DNA of 64,000 nt. It comes from Gammaproteobacteria bacterium. GTDB lineage: Bacteria; Pseudomonadota; Gammaproteobacteria; GCA-001735895. Position 1 is the stretch's first letter. Each line of letters starts with the position of its first letter. Made by a program: the position numbers and the translations under genes. The notes beneath the pieces were generated by a model that was given only the letters and a program-made list of their open reading frames with translations, had not been told where the DNA came from and searched no databases. Below, one piece after another: positions 1-9,230 of the stretch. The stretch spans positions 1-64,000 of the forward strand of contig JAOTYD010000014.1 of assembly GCA_029862005.1 (NCBI GenBank), in the 5' to 3' direction.

Positions 1-28
1 CGGCTGGTCGGCATCCGGAAGCAAGCCC

Positions 29-736
29 ATGGAAAAATTGAAAGAATATATCAAGGATCAAATCTGGATACTTGAATATCCAGTCAGGTTTGCGGGCATG
101 GATATATTTGGGCGCACAACGATTATCCGATTAGAAAATGGAGATTTAATCGTTCATGATCCATGCAAAATTGATGACGCTACCAAACGAGAAATTGACG
201 AAATAGGGAAGGTAAAATACATCATTGCACCTGGCTCTTATCATTATTTATTCGTTACGGACTTCCAGAAGCAATACCCAGACGCAGAAACGTTTATATG
301 TCCCGGATTAGAGAGAAAGCGGCCGGATATTAATTTCGATTGGATTCTTGGAAACAAGCCCGACCACAGATGGGAAGACGCAATTGAACAAGTCCTGGTG
401 CAGGGAACCAAAATTATCTGGGAGGTGGCCTTTTACCATAAATCCTCCAGGACACTTATTCTCGTTGATTTACTAGAAAATATCGGAGACGACTATGGGC
501 ACGAAGCGGGGCTTTTGCTTCAGTTCTGGTGGAAGGCGATATTGAGAATGTGGAACAACCCAAAACCCGCCCCCGAATATCAAATGGGTTGGGGGAAAAA
601 AGAAGTAGTCAAAATCGCGCTCGAAAAAATTCTTAGCTGGGATGCGAAAAGGGTGATTATTGCGCATGGAGAAAATATTGAAGAACAGGTAAACGAAACG
701 CTTGCTAAAGCATGGAAGCGGGTACTGAATGACTAA
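29..736 (+). CDS. DUF4336 (metallo-beta-lactamase-like) protein
   Basis: The 235-residue product resembles the DUF4336 family, distant relatives of the metallo-beta-lactamase fold that mostly lack its full metal-binding set. The family pattern is visible: an N-terminal strand pair around RTTIIRLENGDLIVHDP (residues about 30-45), then YIIAPGSYHYLFVTDF (65-80) and a PDAETFICPGL stretch. The substrate is unknown for the family. No clear ribosome binding site precedes the ATG, and only 28 bases of upstream sequence are in the window, so the start is provisional. The gene is clearly richer in A+T than the lactonase gene that follows, which suggests a different origin. It stands alone, separated from the next gene by about 250 bases. 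Confidence 0.7.
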   Translation: MEKLKEYIKDQIWILEYPVRFAGMDIFGRTTIIRLENGDLIVHDPCKIDDATKREIDEIGKVKYIIAPGSYHYLFVTDFQKQYPDAETFICPGLERKRPDINFDWILGNKPDHRWEDAIEQVLVQGTKIIWEVAFYHKSSRTLILVDLLENIGDDYGHEAGLLLQFWWKAILRMWNNPKPAPEYQMGWGKKEVVKIALEKILSWDAKRVIIAHGENIEEQVNETLAKAWKRVLND

Positions 737-868
737 CAGAAGAATACATTCAGACAAAGTGCCTGCTTAGCCAGAGATTGAGTAAGAGCAGAGTGTCTTA
801 ATTGGTTCGTTTCTCGTCGCCCATCGAATTCCAACATGCATCAATACGGATTAGTAACTCCTAGATAA

Positions 869-910
869 CTGATGCAGGTCAACATTGCCGATGTTCCAGC
901 ATGGTTTAAT
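869..910 (+). promoter_or_regulatory. FNR/ANR-type box and -10 upstream of the lactonase gene
   Basis: CTGAT-GCAG-GTCAA (869-882) matches the FNR/ANR palindrome TTGAT-N4-[A/G]TCAA except at its first base. A TTTAAT hexamer at 905-910 is centred 32 bases downstream, close to the spacing expected if the box sits at -41.5. The next start codon is at 989. This is the only recognisable signal in the 252-base gap 737-988. Confidence 0.5.
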
Positions 911-988
911 TAAGTTTTTCGGCCAGCATTAACCGTATAAGCAAGGCGCGTTGTCCGTCGTGGCGCCAATGAAGAAAGGAGCTTCACC

Positions 989-1852
989 ATGACGCAGCCC
1001 ATCCAGCGACTGGCTCACCTGCAGACTGGAACCGTTGATCTTCACGTGCAGCACGTGGAGGGCAGTCCCTGGAATGCACTGTTGTGGATCTTCTTCGGTC
1101 GTGAGCGCATCGAGGGGCTACCGCTCAGCGTCTTCGTCATCGAGCACCGCGACGCGCTCATCCTAATCGATGCGGGCATATCGCCGCGAGCTGTGACCGA
1201 CCCCGAGTTTTGGCCTGATCCGGTCACGCGCGTCATCATGAACAATATTTTCCGCTTCCACGTCGAGCCCGAGGATGCGCTCGGGAAGCAGCTGAGTCGC
1301 GCCGGTTACGTGCCGGAACACGTCGACAAAGCCATCATCACGCATCTTCACTTTGATCATGTCGGCGGAATCGCGGATATTCCTGGAGCAGAGCTCATTA
1401 CCTCCAGAGAAGCATGGGAACACATGCTCGGTCCTCACCCGGAGCGAGAGGGCGTGCTGCGTCGCGACATCGAGATCCCGGGCGCGAAGTGGCGACAGAT
1501 CGAATACGGTCCAATCGAAGACGCCACGCTGCAACCGTTCACCCACGGGCACGATCTCCTGGGCGAGGGCTCGATCGTGCTGCTGCCGACCCCGGGACAC
1601 CTCGATGGATCCTTGTCGGTATTCCTGCGCGTCGATCCACCCATCCTCTTTGCTGCAGATCTCTGCTACCGCACCGATCTCCTCCTCAATGAACAGTTCC
1701 CCGGTACCGGGGAGCACGATTTACTCGCAGAGAGCTGGGCCAGGGTACGCGAACTAAAAGCGCATTTGCCCGATCTTCTTATCGTGCCGAGTCACGAAGA
1801 AGCCGCGGTGGCTCGGCTTCTGGCGCATCCCTTGGCCACCGGGGGACGATGA
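989..1852 (+). CDS. Metallo-beta-lactamase-fold hydrolase, N-acyl-homoserine-lactonase-like
   Basis: This 287-residue protein carries the two-zinc site of the metallo-beta-lactamase superfamily: HLHFDH (His119, His121, Asp123, His124), His204 in TPGHLDGS, Asp224 in FAADLCYR and His269 in VPSHEE. Length and motif spacing match the N-acyl homoserine lactonase (AiiA/AttM-like) branch, whose members open lactone rings. Its place ahead of a catabolic block makes a lactone or ester intermediate as likely a substrate as a quorum signal. An AAGGAG ribosome binding site precedes the ATG. The gene is GC-rich compared with the DUF4336 gene on its left. The reading frame stays open for about 20 codons after the TGA. 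Confidence 0.8.
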   Translation: MTQPIQRLAHLQTGTVDLHVQHVEGSPWNALLWIFFGRERIEGLPLSVFVIEHRDALILIDAGISPRAVTDPEFWPDPVTRVIMNNIFRFHVEPEDALGKQLSRAGYVPEHVDKAIITHLHFDHVGGIADIPGAELITSREAWEHMLGPHPEREGVLRRDIEIPGAKWRQIEYGPIEDATLQPFTHGHDLLGEGSIVLLPTPGHLDGSLSVFLRVDPPILFAADLCYRTDLLLNEQFPGTGEHDLLAESWARVRELKAHLPDLLIVPSHEEAAVARLLAHPLATGGR

Positions 1853-2033
1853 CGATCCGGCAGCAAAGGCTATGTCCTGGACGATGCCCCCGCCATCGTC
1901 AAGGAACGGTCCGCATAAGTAGGGGAGACGAATACGATGTCCCTAATCTCAATACTGCTCTAAAGCATAAATTGGATAAGTTACGGGTACTATCGACAGA
2001 CATGCGAATGTATAAAGGGAAGGGTGCCGTTAA

Positions 2034-3587
2034 ATGACAACTAAGCAATCAGCAAACGAGTTCGATGTCATTGTCATTGGCTCAGGTATGGGTGGAATGA
2101 CGACGGCCACTGCACTTTCCCGGCTTAAGCATAAAGTCCTGCTGCTAGAGCAAGCGCAGAAGATTGGCGGGCTAACTCATACTTTCAGTCGCGAAGGTTT
2201 TACTTGGGATGTCGGTCTCCACTATTGCGGCACATTCGGTCATGACCAATTTGGGGGCCAGATCCTTGACTGGCTCAGCGGCGGAACAATCGATTTTCAG
2301 TCGGTTGGCACCATCTATGACACGCTGCACTTCCCGGACGATTTCGAGATCTCTGTAGGGCGCCCGGCTGAAGCCTACAAGATGGAGCTTAAGGACCGTT
2401 TTCCCGATAATGCTTCCGAAATAGATGCTTACTTCGAGGCGTTGCTGTCTGCGGAGGAAGCCGGACATATGATTGGTGCCCACAGAGCGATGCCCGAACC
2501 ATTTCGTTCTGCCCATCAATGGTGGAATAAGAGGAAGATCCAGCGCTGGTGCGGTCGTACCACCGGTGAGGTCATCGATGAGCTCATCAGCAACCCGAAG
2601 CTTGCCGCTGTGTTATCGGCACAGTGGGGCACCTATGGTGGCAAACCAAAGGAAGCGAGTTTTGCCGTTCATGGCACCATCATGGGCCACTATCTCGAAG
2701 GCGCCGCCTATCCCGTCGGGGGTGCCAGCGCCATCGCAAAGGGGCTTGTTCCGGTGATCGAGGCAGCGGGTGGCAGTGCACAGGCTGGAACACCGGTTAG
2801 TGAGATATTGATAGAAGATGGCAAAGCGTTTGGTGTGCGTACTAAGTCCGGTGAAGAATTCTATGCTCCCGCTATCGTTTCGGCGATTGGCGCAAGAGAA
2901 ACCGTGAAACGCCTGCTTCCGCAGGAAGTTAGCCAGCAGGACTGGGCCCGTGAAATAACTACCTTCAAGCCTTCGATCTGTCACTACGATCTCTTTCTTG
3001 GCTTCGAGGGAGACATTACCAAACATGGAGCCTCGCGCTCGAACCACTGGTTTTACGAGAGCTGGGACACCAGTGATGCTATCTGGGCAGGAGCGGGTGA
3101 GGATCCAATCCAGATGATGTTCGTGTCGTTTGGGTCTCTCAAGAATCCTGCTCATGACCCGGGGCCGACGAACAGGCACACTGGCGATATGTTGGTGTGG
3201 GCCGATTGGTCATCGGTGGCGGAATTTGCAAGTGGAGGTGCTGACGAACGTCCCGAAGAGTGGAAGGCATTCAAGCAGGCTATAGAGTCCAGAATGATGG
3301 ACTTTTTCAAGGAGAAGTTCCCAAGTTTGGCGCCGCTTATCACCTACCATGAGCTTGGTACGCCGCTTGCCACTGCTGAATTTACCCGCCACGAGAAGGG
3401 CGGGTTCTATGGCGTCGAAACGTCCCCGCGCCGCATGTTGTCAGAAGCGCTTAACGCTCGCACGCCTGTTCCTGGTCTATTTCTGTCAGGCCAGGACGTT
3501 ATGAGCCCGGGAATCGCCGGAGCGCTTTCGGGTGGCATTTTCGGCGCTGCGGCAATTGATCCGCGCGTATTTCAGAAACTCAATTAA
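2034..3587 (+). CDS. FAD-dependent oxidoreductase, retinol-saturase/phytoene-desaturase type
   Basis: The 517-residue enzyme has an N-terminal dinucleotide-binding motif (DVIVIGSGMGGMTTATAL, residues about 10-27) followed by LLLEQ at the end of beta-2. Its C-terminal GLFLSGQDVMSPGIAGALSGG matches the phytoene desaturase/all-trans-retinol 13,14-reductase (CrtI/CrtO/RetSat) group, which reduces, desaturates or isomerises polyene or other hydrophobic substrates. No carotenoid gene lies nearby, so a carotenoid role is not supported. The neighbouring hydrolases and the decarboxylase-like protein suggest it acts on a cyclic or polyketide-like catabolic intermediate (inference). GGAAGG lies 8-10 bases before the ATG. 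The next gene starts 14 bases after the stop. Confidence 0.8.
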   Translation: MTTKQSANEFDVIVIGSGMGGMTTATALSRLKHKVLLLEQAQKIGGLTHTFSREGFTWDVGLHYCGTFGHDQFGGQILDWLSGGTIDFQSVGTIYDTLHFPDDFEISVGRPAEAYKMELKDRFPDNASEIDAYFEALLSAEEAGHMIGAHRAMPEPFRSAHQWWNKRKIQRWCGRTTGEVIDELISNPKLAAVLSAQWGTYGGKPKEASFAVHGTIMGHYLEGAAYPVGGASAIAKGLVPVIEAAGGSAQAGTPVSEILIEDGKAFGVRTKSGEEFYAPAIVSAIGARETVKRLLPQEVSQQDWAREITTFKPSICHYDLFLGFEGDITKHGASRSNHWFYESWDTSDAIWAGAGEDPIQMMFVSFGSLKNPAHDPGPTNRHTGDMLVWADWSSVAEFASGGADERPEEWKAFKQAIESRMMDFFKEKFPSLAPLITYHELGTPLATAEFTRHEKGGFYGVETSPRRMLSEALNARTPVPGLFLSGQDVMSPGIAGALSGGIFGAAAIDPRVFQKLN

Positions 3588-3601
3588 GGGATGGGATCGA
3601 A

Positions 3602-4756
3602 ATGACATACAAGCAAATCTTACCTCTCCACAATCTGAATTTTCAGATGAATCGCGTCCTAACTCATGGCGAAGAAGCCTGCCGTGAGGAGGAGTTATTG
3701 GAGATTGCGCCGAAACTTCAGGAGTTTGATCCGATAGCCTGGTTTGAGCAGTGGAACATGTTGGCGCAAAGAGCTGAAAGTGATGGCCGGTTGATGCACG
3801 CCGCTTACTACCACCGAATGTCCGAATTCTTCCTGTCGAACGGCCTACACGAGAAAGATGAAGCCTACGAGAATTTCTCCCGATGCTTTTATGCGGCTAC
3901 GGAGGGCGAGAATCTGGAATTGTTCGATATTCCGTACTTGGGATACGAGTTACCGGCAATCAGACTAAAGGCCGAGGAAGAAAAGGGGGTAGTTCTCCTG
4001 CACGGCGGATTCGATTCATTCATCGAGGAATTCTACCTGTACCTTCGAGAATATCCCGCGGCCGGGTATACGGTCATCATTTTTGAGGGCCCTGGGCAGG
4101 GTCGCCCACTGCGAGACGGCCTGAAAATGACCCATGAGTGGGAGAAACCGGTAGCGGCGGTGATTGACTATTTCGAAATGAACAACGTCACGCTGATCGG
4201 GGTTAGCCTGGGCGGTTACCTCGCCCTTCGCGCTGCGGCATATGAGCCTCGGATTCAGCGCGTGGTTGCCTGGGACATCATTTGGGATGCACTCCAGGGC
4301 TTTAATCGCGACAAGCCCGAGAGCTTTATCCAGTTGATCCTCAACGGTGAGAGAGATACGGTCAATGCACTGGCAGCCCAGGCCAGGCAGCAAAACGATA
4401 TGGTTGACTGGATGCTCACGCACGGCATGCACGTGACAGGGACGGAGACGCCATTTGATCATCTCTACGAATTCACAAAGTACCAAACCAGGGACTTGTC
4501 ACCGTTGATCAATCAGGACGTGCTGCTATTAGCCGGTGAAAACGATCATTTTGTCCCCGTGGAATTCTTTGAGCTTCAAAAAGCCGCCCTGACGTCGGCT
4601 CGATCGGTTCGGGGCCGAATCTTTACTGCCGAGGAAGGGGGGGACCAGCACTGTCAGGTTGGGCGGATAGATTTGGCAACAGACGAGATACTGGATTGGT
4701 TGGACAGTCTCAACAAGATCGAGGAGCGTCGCGGAGCTTCGAACCAGGCCGTGTAA
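3602..4756 (+). CDS. Alpha/beta hydrolase, FrsA/dihydroxypseudooxynicotine-hydrolase-like
   Basis: This 384-residue protein has a helical N-terminal cap (about residues 1-110) before the alpha/beta hydrolase core, the arrangement of 2,6-dihydroxypseudooxynicotine hydrolase, a carbon-carbon bond hydrolase, and its relatives. The catalytic triad is visible: Ser202 in GVSLGGY, Asp in AGENDHFVP, and His in GGDQHCQVG. HGGFD near residue 135 would form the oxyanion hole. It lies 14 bases after the FAD oxidoreductase gene and probably belongs to the same transcript. A second member of the family is encoded at 5774. The presence of two paralogues in one block argues for two successive hydrolytic or retro-Claisen steps. 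Confidence 0.78.
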   Translation: MTYKQILPLHNLNFQMNRVLTHGEEACREEELLEIAPKLQEFDPIAWFEQWNMLAQRAESDGRLMHAAYYHRMSEFFLSNGLHEKDEAYENFSRCFYAATEGENLELFDIPYLGYELPAIRLKAEEEKGVVLLHGGFDSFIEEFYLYLREYPAAGYTVIIFEGPGQGRPLRDGLKMTHEWEKPVAAVIDYFEMNNVTLIGVSLGGYLALRAAAYEPRIQRVVAWDIIWDALQGFNRDKPESFIQLILNGERDTVNALAAQARQQNDMVDWMLTHGMHVTGTETPFDHLYEFTKYQTRDLSPLINQDVLLLAGENDHFVPVEFFELQKAALTSARSVRGRIFTAEEGGDQHCQVGRIDLATDEILDWLDSLNKIEERRGASNQAV

Positions 4757-4919
4757 ACGTCTGTCATTGGGAATTGACGCTTAGTTGAGAAAGTTCGACT
4801 CACAGATCCACGTTCGGTGGATTGCGTGCGCGTTGGCGCTGTTCAGAATTAAACACCTAGCAGCACTTATGTAAGATGGATATCGAAAACGGAAACTAAT
4901 TACTGCTGGAGGTACACGC

Positions 4920-5777
4920 ATGTTATACGCACTTGATCGAAGCGAACTGCAGCAACTTCGCAACGTCAACTGGACTGCAGAATTCACGGGTGCTGAAGTG
5001 CTCGCTGCTGTATTTCGGACTGACCCAAGTGTTCTGGCGCAAATACTGCCACGCCCGTTACGTCCACCGGCTAATCCTCTTGCGCTCACGTTCGTAGCGC
5101 ACTACCCCCAGACCAGTTTTGGTACTGTCTACAACGAGGCCGCGTTGTTCGTTCAAGCCGAGTACCGCGGCCGCTCAGGGATGTATTGTCTGTCGATGCC
5201 CGTCGATGATGACATGGCGATGGCTGGGGGACGCGAAGTCTTCGGTTACCCAAAGAAGATGGCTGAATCGATCTCACTGGAAACGGTGGGTTCCAAAGTT
5301 ATCGGAAGCGCTGTGCGTAAAGGGACCGAGATTCTTCGTATCGAGGTTGAGCCTAAAACAGCGGAGGGGATTGAAAGGCTCGCAATGACCGGCGTACTTG
5401 ATCCAAATGGAGCACGGTCGTTTGAGGTAACCGCCTATATGTTCAAGTATTTCACGGCACCCAACATGCGTGGCTTTGACTATCTCCCTCGGCTAGTGGC
5501 GGAGCCCATTGTGCTACGTCCACGCCCCGATGTGCTATTCGGGGATGGGACTGTCACTCTAACTTCTTCGCCATTTGATCCATTGGGGGAGGTGCCAGTG
5601 GTTGAAATGGTCACCTGTGCCTATGGCTTACATGACAATACCATGTTACCGGGCAAGGTTGTCGGCCGGGTTTGGAATCCCATTGCCTTCGCCAAGCACG
5701 CCTTCTTCAAGGTTGATGTGGTGCCGGTGAAGCTCGGCTATGTGGAGACCTCTGAAGAGACGGGAGCAAGAGGATGA
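4920..5777 (+). CDS. Acetoacetate-decarboxylase-family protein
   Basis: The 285-residue product has the acetoacetate decarboxylase fold signature GREVFGYPKKMAES. Lys112 and Lys113 correspond to the catalytic Schiff-base lysine and its pKa-lowering neighbour in acetoacetate decarboxylase. The family also contains Schiff-base aldolases, dehydratases and decarboxylases of secondary metabolism, so decarboxylation of acetoacetate itself is not assured. GGAGG precedes the ATG by 8 bases. The 163-base gap before it (4757-4919) shows no obvious promoter. It overlaps the next hydrolase by four bases (ATGA), which indicates translational coupling. Confidence 0.8.
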   Translation: MLYALDRSELQQLRNVNWTAEFTGAEVLAAVFRTDPSVLAQILPRPLRPPANPLALTFVAHYPQTSFGTVYNEAALFVQAEYRGRSGMYCLSMPVDDDMAMAGGREVFGYPKKMAESISLETVGSKVIGSAVRKGTEILRIEVEPKTAEGIERLAMTGVLDPNGARSFEVTAYMFKYFTAPNMRGFDYLPRLVAEPIVLRPRPDVLFGDGTVTLTSSPFDPLGEVPVVEMVTCAYGLHDNTMLPGKVVGRVWNPIAFAKHAFFKVDVVPVKLGYVETSEETGARG

Positions 5778-7039
5778 GCACACTGGGCAAGCTATTCAAA
5801 GTGATGGCCGCACGGATGCCGCGCGTTCGCGGCTTCGGGAGCAGGTTCTACTTCGGCCATCCGTTTTTGGACGCTTGGTTCGCTTGGTTCCCGCTGAACC
5901 AGATTCTGTACGACGGCGCCGCCGTGGGGGAGATCTACAACGTGGCCTCGCGGATCGATGAGCGGAAGGGTGCAAGTTGGATTGTCGAGTGGACCAAAGA
6001 GGCCGAACGGGTCTCCGCGTATGCGGAGACGCTCTGGAGTGCCAGGCATGCTTTCAGCGCCGCCAATACATTCCTGAGAGCCTACACCTACTACCGAACC
6101 GCCCACCTCGCCACCGATCCGATCAACTATTCCGAGGAGCTAAACGCCACCTACGAGGGGCTTTCCCGCTGCTACGCTCGTTTCGTCGAGCTGTCGGATG
6201 TCCAAGCCGAGTCCATCGAGATCCCGTTGCGGTCCGACGGCCCCGGAGATGCCCAGCACGTGCGTGGATGGTTCTTTCACACGGCAACATCCACCGACGA
6301 GACTCCGAAGCCGACGCTGCTATGGCTCAGCGGCGCCGAAAGCATCGCGGAAGACGTCTACTGGTGGTGCGGCGCCGAGGGCATCCGCCGAGGGTTCAAC
6401 GTCCTCGCCGCGGACCTGCCAGGCGACACGGCCACGTTGATCAAGAATCCGAACGTTATGATTGAGGGGGCGGGAGACCGCGGCTTGCTTTCCGTCGTCG
6501 ACTACGCGTTGGCTCGACCGGACGTTGATTCCAAACTGCTCTACGTCTACGGCATCAGCATGGGCGGGTACAGGGCGGGCCGGCTGGCGCAAATCGACCA
6601 TCGGACCGCGGGCATCATCGCCAACGCGCCAATGCTGAACGCCTCCGGTGTACTCGCCGCGGTCAAAGACATCCACAAGAAGCCGGGGGAAGCACATGGA
6701 TGGGCCTACCGGATGTTTTGGCAGTACGGCGTCGATCCCAAGCAGCATCTGAAGACCGCCTTGGAGGAGCTCGTGGATGGGGTATGGGGCCGATTCGTGG
6801 TCGATCCGTCTCAGATCTCGGTTCCGTTCCTCACCATGGCCGGCGAAAACGAGCTGGGTCACGAGGGAATACGCCAGGCCAAGGCGTTCCACGAAGGAAG
6901 TCGCAGCCGAGCGAAGGAACTTCGCATCACCACGGCCGCCGAAGGAGCCGGGGCGCATTGCCAGTTGGACAACTTCCCTCTTGCTCGGCAGATCGTTTTC
7001 GATTGGATCGAGGACCGGATGCGCGAAGGGGAACGATGA
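5774..7039 (+). CDS. Second alpha/beta hydrolase of the pseudooxynicotine-hydrolase-like family
   Basis: The protein has 421 residues, with a long N-terminal helical region and a hydrolase core carrying nucleophile Ser262 in YGISMGGYRAG, an acidic residue near AGENELGHEG and His in EGAGAHCQLDNF. It is related to the product of the gene at 3602 but longer and clearly richer in G+C, so the pair is probably not a recent local duplication. The start overlaps the upstream gene by four bases. It is the last recognisable gene of the block. The 195 bases after it (7040-7234), between converging genes, hold no convincing terminator or gene. Confidence 0.75.
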   Translation: MSTLGKLFKVMAARMPRVRGFGSRFYFGHPFLDAWFAWFPLNQILYDGAAVGEIYNVASRIDERKGASWIVEWTKEAERVSAYAETLWSARHAFSAANTFLRAYTYYRTAHLATDPINYSEELNATYEGLSRCYARFVELSDVQAESIEIPLRSDGPGDAQHVRGWFFHTATSTDETPKPTLLWLSGAESIAEDVYWWCGAEGIRRGFNVLAADLPGDTATLIKNPNVMIEGAGDRGLLSVVDYALARPDVDSKLLYVYGISMGGYRAGRLAQIDHRTAGIIANAPMLNASGVLAAVKDIHKKPGEAHGWAYRMFWQYGVDPKQHLKTALEELVDGVWGRFVVDPSQISVPFLTMAGENELGHEGIRQAKAFHEGSRSRAKELRITTAAEGAGAHCQLDNFPLARQIVFDWIEDRMREGER

Positions 7040-7234
7040 CAATCCGTGAGAGTCGACTTCGGGTCGAACTCGGAAGCTCATTTTCCCATGACGAGGGTCA
7101 GCTTTCTCCAAAGGAGACGCTGAATCGCAGGTGCCGAGCTTCTCAGTTCGGCCAGGAACGGACACTCAGTAGAACCGCAATAAAAGAGCTATCGACCTAG
7201 AAGCCGTACAGAACCGTTGCTTTTTACATAGGCC

Positions 7235-8992
7235 TCAAAATTCAACTCGCTCCACCCAGATTTCTTGCTTCAAATTGTCAATTATTGAGTATCCAAATAC
7301 CCAGGCACCGACTTCATCCGCAAGCATACCACCGGTAAAAACCTTTATATCCATTTGCAGCTGTACGTATGCGTCAAGCTCACGATCACTATCCAGACGG
7401 ACGATGTAGGATGGCCGGTTCTCGCTTGGACTTCTCCCAAGTAGATAGACACTTTTGGCATTGGGTGCATCGAACGTCTCGAATAGCACCTTAAGATGCT
7501 CGGCCGCTGGGTGTAAGTAGGTGGAGCGGTTGCGTTTACCGGACCGATATTCATCAAAAGAGTAGCCAGAAACCTCTGATAAGCGCTTACCTGAATTGTT
7601 CTTTACAAGAACGCCATAACCGTCACCCACGGACTTGATCACATCCATGTTCCGGCCAGCAAACGAGTTACTCTTCTCCACCCTGGTTTCGTTGCCATGC
7701 TCGATCCCGTGCAGTCGCTGGTGGTCGGCAAATTCTTGCATGGCTGCCCTCGCATTTTCGGTTTTACTCAGTTTTTCAATACCGGACCAGATAAAACTCC
7801 GGTCTAGGCCTGTGAAGGCCTCTGAAACGGCGCCATCACGACCAAGATGCATGATACGTTTTTCAAAGTTGACACCGGGTGTCAGGGTCACCCCATTGAT
7901 CGAATATTCCTCTGCAATAAAATTGGTCTTTATGGCCTCACCGGACTTGCGCCGCACTAACATCACAAGACCCGTACCACCGTCACTGGTTCGAAACCAC
8001 GACTGCGGATAGATGATGTCTCCCTCTGAGTGAATCTCTCCATTTTTTACTAGGTCGCCATCTGTTGATATTGTAGCCCAGGCCGTTCCGGATTCGGGCG
8101 ATGAGCTTAGGATCGACGAAAAATAAAGCAAATGGCCGGCCCCCGTGGTAATGCGTAGATCATTCTCACCCGGGGTCCTGCTAGCTACCCACGGCAATTT
8201 TGGTAGGTCTGCAGAGTTTTTTAGCTTCCTGTCCGACACGGACCATGTTTGCAGAACAGAATCATTGTCACCCTTGTTGTGACGGTTCTCGACAACCAGT
8301 TCATTAGAAGCCGGGCTCAGGCGGCCGACGATCATCCGTTCCTTTGGCAAGACGGCAACCAGATGTTGCACCACGCTTCCTGCTTTATCGGCTTCGATCA
8401 CATAAATTCGAACGCGGGCATCTTCGCGTCCATACTGCTGTGGTGATGGACGGGTTACGTAGAGAATGCGGGCCTTGTCTTTGTACTTGTCAAAATCCTG
8501 AATCTCGGCCCGATACATGTCCTCATCACGTGCAACATATAGGCCCTTCAATGTGCTGCCTGTCGGGGGCTTCTGCAGCACTGCCGGTATCGGCATGACT
8601 TTTTCCGGCACGCGATTTTTCTCAAGTTTGGCACGCTCTGCGCGTTTGGCCTCAAGCTCTTCGCGCTGCTTCTCCCGCAACGCCTCGCGATCTTTTTTCT
8701 TCTGAGCGGCCACGGCTTCTTGCTCTTCTGCAGATCGCGTTGGCAACAGTTGCTCGAAGCCTTCCATCATTTTTTCGAGCGTCGCCGTATCGAGAAAACC
8801 ACAGGATTGGAGCACGCTATCACGCATCTGCTTCGCAATATTAACTTTCTGATCAGAGTATTTCCCAGATTCGATTCGGGCATCGATATCCTTGATCGCG
8901 TCATTGCATTCCGATTCGGAAACTGCCGCGACATTACCAGCGATACCAATTACCAGCAAAAGCGAAATAATTCGGAGGATGAATTTGCACAT
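7235..8992 (-). CDS. Exported protein of unknown function with a coiled-coil segment
   Basis: I do not recognise the family. The 585-residue product begins with a typical signal peptide (hydrophobic residues about 4-22, cleavage near AVS). A small cysteine-containing domain (CNDAIKD ... QSCGF) follows, then a highly charged Lys/Arg/Glu/Ala-rich stretch around residues 90-130 that should form a coiled coil. The remaining 400 or so residues look beta-rich with many short strands, which could be a propeller-like or other repeated-strand fold (inference). It is probably periplasmic or outer-membrane associated. It is transcribed alone, and its upstream region 8993-9230 is AT-rich. No neighbour hints at a role. 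Confidence 0.6.
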   Translation of the reverse strand: MCKFILRIISLLLVIGIAGNVAAVSESECNDAIKDIDARIESGKYSDQKVNIAKQMRDSVLQSCGFLDTATLEKMMEGFEQLLPTRSAEEQEAVAAQKKKDREALREKQREELEAKRAERAKLEKNRVPEKVMPIPAVLQKPPTGSTLKGLYVARDEDMYRAEIQDFDKYKDKARILYVTRPSPQQYGREDARVRIYVIEADKAGSVVQHLVAVLPKERMIVGRLSPASNELVVENRHNKGDNDSVLQTWSVSDRKLKNSADLPKLPWVASRTPGENDLRITTGAGHLLYFSSILSSSPESGTAWATISTDGDLVKNGEIHSEGDIIYPQSWFRTSDGGTGLVMLVRRKSGEAIKTNFIAEEYSINGVTLTPGVNFEKRIMHLGRDGAVSEAFTGLDRSFIWSGIEKLSKTENARAAMQEFADHQRLHGIEHGNETRVEKSNSFAGRNMDVIKSVGDGYGVLVKNNSGKRLSEVSGYSFDEYRSGKRNRSTYLHPAAEHLKVLFETFDAPNAKSVYLLGRSPSENRPSYIVRLDSDRELDAYVQLQMDIKVFTGGMLADEVGAWVFGYSIIDNLKQEIWVERVEF

Positions 8993-9230
8993 GATTTTTC
9001 TTCTTTATTTAGGCTTGGGTACACATTATCTTTTAAAATTATCAAGGCCACAAATCTTGGAATAATAAAATCGATTTGAGCTTGTAGCTTACATCCTCAT
9101 TTAATGTGGATTTTTATTAGAGTCTCAAATGGGTCGGAAGCCGACGCTTTTCAATAATTTCCGTGCGCCTGCTTTCAGAGAAAAATCTTATTGTCCGCCT
9201 CCAATATTTCCAGGGTTCAATCCCGAGTTC

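Noticed and set aside
1163-1717. 184-codon minus-strand frame opposite the lactonase gene
   Set aside because: The plus-strand product has a complete zinc site. The antisense frame has no recognisable domain or ribosome binding site.
1849-2037. A 62-codon frame joining the lactonase and FAD-oxidoreductase genes with ATGA overlaps at both ends
   Set aside because: Its first half is Arg/Cys/Pro-rich, as expected from a GC-rich out-of-frame sequence, no ribosome binding site is evident, and the product resembles nothing. I kept it only as part of a finding.
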